Assembly: GCF_051960575.1 (NCBI RefSeq)
Contig: NZ_JBQCEE010000086.1
Coordinates: 1 to 19,847 of the forward strand
DNA from: JBQCEE01 sp051960575
GTDB taxonomy: Bacteria > Actinomycetota > Actinomycetes > Mycobacteriales > Jatrophihabitantaceae
DNA: 19,847 bases
Direction: 5' to 3'
The notes under the pieces were generated by a model. It was not told where the DNA came from. It searched no databases and worked only from the letters and a program-made list of their open reading frames with translations. Below are positions 8,140-13,889 of the stretch, one piece after another (position 1 is the first letter of the stretch; each line of letters starts with the position of its first letter). The translations under genes and the position numbers were made by a program.

Positions 8140-8155
8140 CCGGTGTCATGACCGG
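8135..8155. promoter_or_regulatory. Second TetR operator O2, with an extra overlapping half-site
   Basis: TATGACCGGTGTCATG (8135-8150) has the same half-sites and spacing as the perfect palindrome at 7657-7672, differing only at three positions. The octamer ATGACCGG occurs twice here, at 8136-8143 and 8148-8155, creating an overlapping third half-site. The site overlaps the GNAT stop codon and the presumed -35 region of the TetR promoter, a position suited to autorepression. Confidence 0.68.
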
Positions 8156-8164
8156 CCCTAGACT
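8136..8164 (+). promoter_or_regulatory. Candidate leaderless promoter of the TetR-CoA-transferase pair
   Basis: TAGACT at 8159-8164 fits TAnnnT and ends seven bases before the ATG at 8171, so transcription would begin at or next to the start codon. No Shine-Dalgarno is present. A weak -35 match, ATGACC at 8136-8141, is 17 bases upstream and lies within the operator. The arrangement predicts autoregulation by steric block. Confidence 0.45.
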
Positions 8165-8170
8165 GCGGCC

Positions 8171-8764
8171 ATGACCAGCACCCAGCGCGGCCCCCGCGAG
8201 CGGATGGTGTTCAGCGCCGCCCAGCTGATCCGCCGGCAGGGGGTCACCGGCACCGGCATCCGCGACGTCGTCGAGCACGCCGCCGCGCCCCGCGGCTCGG
8301 TGCAGCACTACTTCCCGGGTGGCAAGGACCAGCTGGTGCACGAGGCGGTCGACTGGGCGGGCGCCTACGCCGGCTCGCGGGTGCAGCGCTACCTCGACCG
8401 CGCCGCCGACCCGACCCCGAGCGGCCTGTTCGCCGCGCTCGTCAAGCAGTGGAGCGACGAGTTCAGGGCCGACGGGTACGGCGCCGGGTGCCCGCTCGTC
8501 GCGACCGTCGCCGACCGGGTCGCCGATGACGCCACCCGCGAGCGGGTCGTCTCCGCCTTCGCCACCTGGCGGCGGCCGGTGGCGGACGCCCTCGCCGGCA
8601 TGGGCGTGCCCCGGCGTCGTGCGCCCGCACTGGCGACCTTGATGATCAGCACGCTCGAGGGGGCGATCGTGCTGGCCCGGGCCGAGCGGTCGGTCACGCC
8701 CCTCACGACGGTGGTGCGCGAGCTCGGCCCGCTGCTCGACGCCGCCGTCGCCCGGCGGCGATGA
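8171..8764 (+). CDS. TetR-family transcriptional regulator, LmrA/YxaF-like
   Basis: This encodes 197 residues. The N-terminal helix-turn-helix spans about residues 10-57, including RERMVFSAAQLIRRQGVTGT and APRGSVQHYFPGGKDQLV; the YFPGGK(D/E) stretch is characteristic of the LmrA/YxaF branch. The C-terminal ligand and dimer domain has the branch's usual features: GAGCPLVATVADRV, FATWRRPVADAL and LMISTLEGAIVLARAERS. In Bacillus subtilis the relatives LmrA and QdoR are repressors relieved by small aromatic molecules; the ligand here is not known. Two matching palindromes, one immediately upstream and one between the GNAT gene and the ATP-grasp operon, suggest control of itself, the CoA-transferase, the GNAT gene and the operon. 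Its stop overlaps the CoA-transferase start as ATGA, so the two are co-translated. Confidence 0.93.
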   Translation: MTSTQRGPRERMVFSAAQLIRRQGVTGTGIRDVVEHAAAPRGSVQHYFPGGKDQLVHEAVDWAGAYAGSRVQRYLDRAADPTPSGLFAALVKQWSDEFRADGYGAGCPLVATVADRVADDATRERVVSAFATWRRPVADALAGMGVPRRRAPALATLMISTLEGAIVLARAERSVTPLTTVVRELGPLLDAAVARRR

Positions 8765-10119
8765 CGTCGCACGCCGCCGACGGCTTCGCGGGTGCGTTCG
8801 CCGCGGCGGGCGTCGAAGGCGAGATCGGGGTCACCGGCCCGCGGGTCGTGCTGCCGTCACGCTTCGACGTCACCGGCCTGGCCGTCGCCTCGGTGGCCGC
8901 GGCGTCTCGGGCCGTGTCCGGGCTGGCGGCGCTGCGGTGGGGCAGCGAGGTGCCGCTGGTCGCGGTCGACAGCCGGGCCGCGGCGGCAGCGTTCGTGTGC
9001 GAGTCGCTGTTCGAGCCGATCGGCTGGGAGCGTCCGCCGCTCTGGGACCCGATCGCGGGCAACTACCGCACCGCCGACGGGTGGATCCGGCTGCACACGA
9101 ACTACGCGCACCACCGGGCCGCTGTCGAACGGCTGCTCGGCGCGCGCGACCGGACTGCGGTGGCGGCGGCCGTGTCGGGTTGGACCGGTGTCGAGCTCGA
9201 GACGGCGGTGGTGGCGGCGGGGGGCTGCGCCGCGGTGCTGCACCCGCGCGCCGAGTGGCTCGCGTCGGAGCCGGGCGCAGCAACGGCCGGCAGCCTGCCG
9301 GTCGTGACGGAGGTCGACGGGCCGGCTCTGCCGCGCGCGCTCCCGGGCCTGCCGCCGGGCGCGCCGCCGCTGCAGGGTGTGCGGGTGCTCGACCTGACCC
9401 GGGTGATCGCCGGGCCGATCGCCACGCGGGTGCTGGCGGCCTCCGGGGCGGACGTGCTGCGGATCGATCCGCCCGGCTTCGCGGAGGTGCCGCTGCTGCT
9501 GGCCGAGACGACGGCGGGGAAGCGGACGGCGGCGCTCCACCTGCGGCGTCCGGACGACCGGCGCGTGTTCGAGGCGCTGGTCGCCGACGCGGACGTCCTC
9601 GTCGGCGGGTTGCGACCGGGCGCGCTCGACCGCCTCGGCTACGGCGCGGATCAGCTGCGGGAGCGCAACCCGGCGCTGCTCGTCGCCGCGCTGGACGCGT
9701 ACGGCTGGACCGGGCCGTGGGCGACCCGGCGGGGCTTCGACAGCCTCGTCCAGATGAGTTGCGGTCTCGCGCTGGGGCCGGACGGCGCACCGGACCCGCT
9801 GCCCGCGCAGGCGCTCGACCACGCGACCGGGTGGTTGCTCGCCGCGGCGGTCGTGCGGGCACTCACGGCACAGCAGGTCGACGGGCGCGCGCGGCGGTTG
9901 CGGGCCGCACTGATCGGCACGGCCGAACTGCTCTGGCGGCTGCCGCTGCCGGACGTGGCTGCGTCCGGGCTGGGGGAGCCGCCGCTGGAGGCGGTGACGA
10001 CCGCGTGGGGTCCGGCGCGCCGGGTGCCGGTGCCCGGCGTCGTCGCGGGCGCCCCGCCACGGTTGGTGACCGACGCGGGCCCGCTCGGGCGCGAGGCCGC
10101 GGTGTGGCGTCCGCGCTGA
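8761..10119 (+). CDS. Family III CoA-transferase (CaiB/BaiF type), permuted-looking layout
   Basis: This encodes 452 residues. The family III core begins near residue 205 with LQGVRVLDLTRVIAGPIATR and continues through ASGADVLRIDPP, GKRTAALHLRRPDDRRVF and LRPGALDRLGYGADQL. D353 in AQALDHATG aligns with the catalytic Asp that forms the enzyme-CoA mixed anhydride in this family. Only about 100 residues follow it, far fewer than in formyl-CoA transferase. Instead about 200 residues precede the core, and they contain NYRTADGWIRLHTNYAHH, which resembles the small domain normally found after the catalytic Asp. The order therefore looks rotated; similar proteins seem to occur in other actinobacteria. 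It should move CoA between organic acids; the acids are unknown. It is co-translated with the TetR gene (ATGA) and its stop directly abuts that of the convergent DUF5995 gene. Confidence 0.9.
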   Translation: MTSHAADGFAGAFAAAGVEGEIGVTGPRVVLPSRFDVTGLAVASVAAASRAVSGLAALRWGSEVPLVAVDSRAAAAAFVCESLFEPIGWERPPLWDPIAGNYRTADGWIRLHTNYAHHRAAVERLLGARDRTAVAAAVSGWTGVELETAVVAAGGCAAVLHPRAEWLASEPGAATAGSLPVVTEVDGPALPRALPGLPPGAPPLQGVRVLDLTRVIAGPIATRVLAASGADVLRIDPPGFAEVPLLLAETTAGKRTAALHLRRPDDRRVFEALVADADVLVGGLRPGALDRLGYGADQLRERNPALLVAALDAYGWTGPWATRRGFDSLVQMSCGLALGPDGAPDPLPAQALDHATGWLLAAAVVRALTAQQVDGRARRLRAALIGTAELLWRLPLPDVAASGLGEPPLEAVTTAWGPARRVPVPGVVAGAPPRLVTDAGPLGREAAVWRPR

Positions 10120-11112
10120 TCAGTTGACGGTGTTGCCGTACGGCGCGGGGTTGCCCATCGGGTACGGCTGCGGGGCCGCGGCGCCGTTGTGCGCGGCGCA
10201 GTAGGCGTCGCGCGCGGCGTTGGTCTGCTGCAGCGGGTTGACGGCGAACGAGACGAGCATGCCCTGGGCGACGCTGTTCGCGTAGTTCTCGATGTTGGCG
10301 GCGACCTGCGCCCGGCTCGCGGCGTCCGGCGCGGCGGCGAGGGCCTCGGCGTTGCGCCACGCCATCTCGCGCCAGCCCGACACCATCTGGAACGTCGCCC
10401 AGTCGATGAGCGGGTTGTTCACGTCGTCGATCGTCGGGTCGAAGCGCGCGGCCTCCTCGGCCAGCAGCGGCGACGTGTCGTCGCTGAGCCACTGCTCGAC
10501 CTTGTCGTAGTCGGCCTTGCCCGAGACGCCGCTCGAGTTGACCAGGCCGGACGCGTAGAGCACGAACGGCAGGTCACGGTTGATGTGCGCGTTCATGCCG
10601 AGGAACAGGTCACCGGCGCCGGTGACCGTCTCGTTCGTCGCGGCGTCGAAGGCGTACTGCCATGCGCCCGGGACGGCGGCGCGGTTGCCGCCGACGTAGT
10701 TGTAGTAGGCGTCGGTGTAGTACTTGGCGAAGATCGCGTCCATGTGGTTCATGTACGGGACGTCCTGGTAGTACCCCGCCTGGCTGCGCGTCCAGCCGTA
10801 GGTCTGGGTCATGCGCACGTAGGCCAGTGGGAAGACCGCGAGGTGCGAGCACGACTGCCCGGTGATGCCGAGGATGCGCGTCTGCTCCTTGAGCGTCGCG
10901 GTGAGGCAGTTCGAGCGGCCGGCGGCGCAGTCGTTGCTGCTGCTCGGCACGAACTGGTCGTTCCAGCCGGGCAGGTAGGTCGACCACGGGGTGTACGGGG
11001 TGGAGCCGCCGGTCAGCGAGCCGAGGGGCAGGAGGTCAGCGCGCGCCGGAGTAGCTGCCACCACCATGGCGATCAGCATGATCGGGACGATAGAAAGACG
11101 ACGGAATGACAC
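10120..11112 (-). CDS. Secreted DUF5995-family protein
   Basis: This encodes 330 residues from a GTG at 11112. The first 25 residues form a Sec signal peptide: basic FRR, hydrophobic LSIVPIMLIAMVVAA and a TPARA-D cleavage site. GGGGG lies about eight bases upstream. A start at the ATG at 11184 would bury the signal behind 24 polar residues and conflict with a good -35 box there. The mature part holds LFLGMNAHINRDLPFVLY, the recognisable DUF5995 motif, and a paired Asp/Asn-rich segment (DPTIDDVNNPLIDWATFQ). Four or more Cys residues could form disulfides, fitting an extracellular location. The family has no assigned function that I know; conserved His and Asp residues could bind metal. It is divergent from the double-PAS sensor gene, which might sense a related envelope or external signal, but this is only positional. 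Confidence 0.85.
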   Translation of the reverse strand: MSFRRLSIVPIMLIAMVVAATPARADLLPLGSLTGGSTPYTPWSTYLPGWNDQFVPSSSNDCAAGRSNCLTATLKEQTRILGITGQSCSHLAVFPLAYVRMTQTYGWTRSQAGYYQDVPYMNHMDAIFAKYYTDAYYNYVGGNRAAVPGAWQYAFDAATNETVTGAGDLFLGMNAHINRDLPFVLYASGLVNSSGVSGKADYDKVEQWLSDDTSPLLAEEAARFDPTIDDVNNPLIDWATFQMVSGWREMAWRNAEALAAAPDAASRAQVAANIENYANSVAQGMLVSFAVNPLQQTNAARDAYCAAHNGAAAPQPYPMGNPAPYGNTVN

Positions 11113-11173
11113 CGGCGGAACCCCCGCGGACGAACGGGCGACGGTGGGGCGTCGCGTTTGGTCAGCGTTAAGG

Positions 11174-11202
11174 AGCCTGCTCATCGTGTCGGTACTTGTC
11201 AA
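11174..11202 (-). promoter_or_regulatory. Candidate promoter of the DUF5995 gene
   Basis: On the minus strand a perfect TTGACA lies at 11202-11197, with the weak -10 candidate CAGGCT 17 bases further on (11179-11174). Transcription would start near 11167 and give a leader of about 55 bases before the GTG at 11112. This supports the shorter start over the ATG at 11184. Confidence 0.45.
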
Positions 11203-11210
11203 GTTCCTGT

Positions 11211-11216
11211 TAGCGT
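11211..11216 (+). promoter_or_regulatory. Candidate -10 box of the double-PAS sensor gene (leaderless)
   Basis: TAGCGT ends seven bases before the GTG at 11224, so transcription would begin at the start codon. No ribosome binding site precedes it. The same hexamer with the same seven-base gap to a GTG occurs before the DUF222/HNH gene at 13877-13882. Confidence 0.4.
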
Positions 11217-11223
11217 GATTGTC

Positions 11224-12933
11224 GTGCGTCCGAGCAGTCAGGCCCTCGAGCACGGGAACGGGGGCGGTGAGCCGACCGCGCCCGAACTGCTCGCGCTGCT
11301 GGATGCGCTGCCGGCCTCGGTCGCGTTCTGGGACGCGGACGTCCGCCTGCGGTACGGCAACCAGCGAGCGCTCGACCGCTTCGGGCGGCCCGCCGACCAG
11401 TTGCTCGGCATCCACCTGTCACAGCTCGTCCAACCGCAGGCGGTCGAACTGTCCGCCGCCTACATCGAGGGCGCGCTCGCGGGACGGGTGCAGCAGGTCG
11501 AGCGGGCGAAGGTCGGGGCCGACGGGCAGCGCTTCAACGCACACCAGGTCACGCACATCCCGAATTTCGTCGGCGGCCAGGTGACCGGGTACTGCGCGCT
11601 CGCCGTCGACATCACCGCGTCGATCGAGGGCTACGAGCAGGCCCGGCGCGCCCGCGAGCAGGCGGCGCTCGAGGCCGAGCGGGCGCGCATCGCCGGCGAC
11701 ATCGGCAGCCACAACGTGATCGACGAACTCGGCGACGCGCTCGAGCGGCTCGACGCCGCGGTCGGTCGCGCGTCCGAGGTGTCACCCACGATGCGCGCCG
11801 CCGCGGGCGCGATCGAGCGGGCCATCGCCGAACTGCGCGCGACCGTGCCGGCGCGCATGCGCGACGACCGCAGCGGCGACTGGCGGCTGGTCGCCTTCCC
11901 GCACCCGAGTTCGGAGCTCGACCTGGGCCGGACGCTCGGCGTGCGGTGGCCGGCGAAGGTGCACGGCGCCGGCTGGACGGCGGCGGACGCCACAGCGGCG
12001 CTCGACCTCATCCCGGCGGCGGTGGCCGCGTGGGACCCGTCGCTGCAGTGCGTCTTCGCCAACCGGGCCGCGCTGCGCTGGTTCGGCGTCGCCGAGCGCA
12101 TCGACGCGCGCGGGCGCCCGGCGCGCGAGCTGCTCGGTCCCGGGCTGTTCGAGACCGCGAACAAGGCCTACGCCGAGGCGGCGTTGAGCGGCCGCGCGCA
12201 GCAGTTCGACCGCAGCGTGCCGCACGCGAGCGGGCTGCGGCACCTGCAGATCTACTGCGGCCCACGCGAGGGCGGCGGGCTGTTCAGCTTCGTCGTCGAC
12301 GTCACCGACCGGGTCGAGGCCGAACTGGTGCTGCAGGACGCCCGCGCCGAGCTGGCGCAGACGCGCGAGCGGCAGCGGATCGCCGACGAGCTGCACAACA
12401 TGGTGATCCAGCGGCTGTTCGCGGCCGGGCTGGCGGCCACGCGTCCGTCGCCGCGGCCGAACGAGCAGCAGCTGCACTCGGTGCAGGACGGCATCATGCT
12501 GGCGCTGGACGAGATGGAGGCGGCGCTGTCGGCGCTGCACGACCGTCCGCCGTCGCTCGACCTGCTGCCCGACCTCGCGCGGCTCGTCCACGCGGTGCTC
12601 GATCCGCGCAACATCGAGGTGACGATCGAGAACGTCGGCTCGCTCGAGTACGTCCCGCCGGCGTTCGGTGCGGAACTGCTCTCGGCGGCCGAGGCGGTGC
12701 TGTCGCAGGTGATCGCGCGCGCCGGCGTGCACAAGGTGGTCGTGACGGTCGCCGCGGACACCGCCGGCCTGTGGTTGCGGATCACCGACGACGGCCGCCT
12801 GACGGCTGCGGGCACCGCCGGCGTCGGTCTGGACGACGTCGCCCGGGCGGCCGAACGGCTCGGCGGCTCGTGTCTGTTCGGATGGCGCCAGGGCGTCGGC
12901 ACGGTCGTCGACTGGCGCGTCCCGTTCGTCTGA
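11224..12933 (+). CDS. Double-PAS sensor with HisKA_3/HATPase-like kinase region, partly degenerate
   Basis: This encodes 569 residues with no membrane segment, so it is cytoplasmic. PAS1 spans about residues 20-135 (LLDALPASVAFWDADVRLRY) and PAS2 about 255-365 (LDLIPAAVAAWDPSLQCVFA). Each is followed by a helical dimerisation-like segment. The second, RQRIADELHNMVIQRLF, keeps the candidate phosphoacceptor H391. The first, ERARIAGDIGSHNVIDEL, has Gly at the aligned position and a one-residue insertion. The C-terminal ATPase domain is unusual: the N-box reads EAVLSQVIARAG without the expected Asn, and the G1 box reads DDGRLT rather than DNGxG, although GVGLDDVARAAERLGG resembles a normal G2 box. 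It may have weak or no kinase activity. No response regulator is adjacent. The GTG at 11224 was chosen from a leaderless -10 box; a GTG at 11215 is possible. The deazaflavin oxidoreductase gene follows after 13 bases. Confidence 0.85.
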   Translation: MRPSSQALEHGNGGGEPTAPELLALLDALPASVAFWDADVRLRYGNQRALDRFGRPADQLLGIHLSQLVQPQAVELSAAYIEGALAGRVQQVERAKVGADGQRFNAHQVTHIPNFVGGQVTGYCALAVDITASIEGYEQARRAREQAALEAERARIAGDIGSHNVIDELGDALERLDAAVGRASEVSPTMRAAAGAIERAIAELRATVPARMRDDRSGDWRLVAFPHPSSELDLGRTLGVRWPAKVHGAGWTAADATAALDLIPAAVAAWDPSLQCVFANRAALRWFGVAERIDARGRPARELLGPGLFETANKAYAEAALSGRAQQFDRSVPHASGLRHLQIYCGPREGGGLFSFVVDVTDRVEAELVLQDARAELAQTRERQRIADELHNMVIQRLFAAGLAATRPSPRPNEQQLHSVQDGIMLALDEMEAALSALHDRPPSLDLLPDLARLVHAVLDPRNIEVTIENVGSLEYVPPAFGAELLSAAEAVLSQVIARAGVHKVVVTVAADTAGLWLRITDDGRLTAAGTAGVGLDDVARAAERLGGSCLFGWRQGVGTVVDWRVPFV

Positions 12934-12946
12934 GATCCTGCGGGCC

Positions 12947-13417
12947 ATGGGGTTGCTGACGCCGGTGGCGGTGCGGGTCGGATCGATCGGCTGGATGCCG
13001 CGGCTGCTGCCGCAGATCGTGTGGGTCGACCAGCATCTGCAGCAGCTCTCGCGGGGACGCGTGTCCCTGCTCGACGTCGCCGGACTGCCGAACATCGTGC
13101 TCACCGTGCCGGGCCGCCGCACCGGCGTCCCTCGCAGCACGCCGTTGCTCGCCGTGCCCCGTGGTGCGTCGTGGCTCGTTGCGGGCTCGTACTTCGGCGG
13201 GCCGAAGGAGCCGGTCTGGGTGAAGAACCTCGAGGCTGCCTCGTCGGCCGAGGTGACGGTGAAGGGTCGGACGTCGCGGGTCGTACCGCGTCGGCTCGAC
13301 GGCCCGGACCGCGCCGCCGCGTGGCAGGAACTGCTCGCCGTCTGGCCCAACTTCGCCCTGTACGAGCGCCGGACGGAGCGCGTGATCAAGGTGTTCGAGT
13401 TGGCGCCGGCGGACTGA
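12947..13417 (+). CDS. Deazaflavin (F420)-dependent nitroreductase-family protein
   Basis: This encodes 156 residues. It matches the small split-barrel family of Ddn-like, F420H2-dependent oxidoreductases (PF04075): GRRTGVPRSTPLLAV, then SWLVAGSYFGGPKEPVWVKNL, AEVTVKGRTSRVVPRRL and a C-terminal YERRTERVIKVFELAP. Members use the deazaflavin cofactor F420 to reduce varied substrates, including quinones and nitro compounds; the physiological substrate here cannot be told. F420 use fits an actinobacterial host. The gene begins 13 bases after the double-PAS sensor stop, with only a weak GCGGG before the ATG, so it is probably co-transcribed with it. A redox link between a PAS sensor and an F420 enzyme is an attractive inference only. 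A gene-free repeat region follows. Confidence 0.92.
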   Translation: MGLLTPVAVRVGSIGWMPRLLPQIVWVDQHLQQLSRGRVSLLDVAGLPNIVLTVPGRRTGVPRSTPLLAVPRGASWLVAGSYFGGPKEPVWVKNLEAASSAEVTVKGRTSRVVPRRLDGPDRAAAWQELLAVWPNFALYERRTERVIKVFELAPAD

Positions 13418-13477
13418 GCCGTTGAGCCGCCGAGCCGCCTGCTCGCCCTCGGCGACGGGCGCGGTCGGCCCGGGGTG

Positions 13478-13772
13478 TGCCGGATCTTGATGCCGTGGCC
13501 GGGGCCGAGCCCGCTGTCGGCATTCCGGTCGCTCGGCCGGTCGAGGCGGATCGGGGTTTTGCCGGATCTTGATGCCGTGGCCGGGCTCTGGGTCGGTGTG
13601 GGCATCCGGGTCGCTCGGGTCGGCCTCGCGTCGGCCTCGCGTCGGCCGCGCGTCGGCCCGGGGTGTGCCGGATCTTGATGCCGTGGCCGGCCTCTGGCCC
13701 GCTGTGACCATGCAGGGTGCTCGGCCGGTCGAGGCGGATCGGGGGTTTGCCGGATCTTGATGCTGTGGCCGG
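13478..13772. repeat. Four related repeat units, arranged as a 188-bp imperfect duplication
   Basis: This is the core of the gene-free stretch 13418-13889. A 25-bp core starting TGCCGGATCTTGATG occurs at 13478, 13560, 13666 and 13748; the first three copies are identical and the fourth has one change. Spacings are 82, 106 and 82, so units 1-2 and 3-4 are two copies of a 188-bp pair. Similarity continues past the core for about 35 more bases (toward gggcatccgggtcgctcgg). Units 1 and 3 also share the tail gctcggccggtcgaggcgga. The core has short GCCGG/CCGGC ends able to pair in some copies. The array ends 117 bases before the DUF222/HNH gene. I see nothing else in the flanks apart from the promoter candidate before that gene. 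The function is unknown. Confidence 0.9.
13619..13662. repeat. 11-bp tandem repeat, four units
   Basis: GTCGGCCTCGC occurs twice exactly (13619-13629, 13630-13640), followed by a copy with one change (13641-13651) and a diverged copy (13652-13662). It lies between repeat units 2 and 3 and accounts for the longer 106-bp spacing there, so it looks like a slippage expansion inside one unit. Confidence 0.85.
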
Positions 13773-13876
13773 GGTCTGGGCCGGTGTGGGCATCTCGGTT
13801 CGGCGGTGCCGAGCTGGTTCCGGGATTGTTGTCGGGCCCGTCCGGGTTTTCGAACGTTTTTGTCAGAGGGTCGGGC

Positions 13877-13882
13877 TAGCGT
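13877..13882 (+). promoter_or_regulatory. Candidate -10 box of the DUF222/HNH gene (leaderless)
   Basis: TAGCGT ends seven bases before the GTG at 13890, the same hexamer and gap as before the double-PAS gene. No Shine-Dalgarno is seen at a usual distance, so a leaderless transcript is likely. TTGTCA lies 11 bases upstream at 13860-13865. Confidence 0.4.
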
Positions 13883-13889
13883 CGTTGGC

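Noticed and set aside
11112..11184. ATG at 11184 as the start of the DUF5995 protein
   Set aside because: It would place 24 polar residues before the signal peptide and lies only 13 bases from a perfect TTGACA on the same strand, so it would probably be upstream of the transcript start.
13478..13772. CRISPR array
   Set aside because: Only four units, unequal spacing, and the intervals are themselves similar to each other rather than unique spacers; no cas genes are present.
13386..13793. Repeated GHGIKIR-like peptides in minus-strand frames over the repeat array
   Set aside because: They recur in different frames simply because the DNA core repeats; there is no convincing start, ribosome site or domain, and frame is not kept between units.
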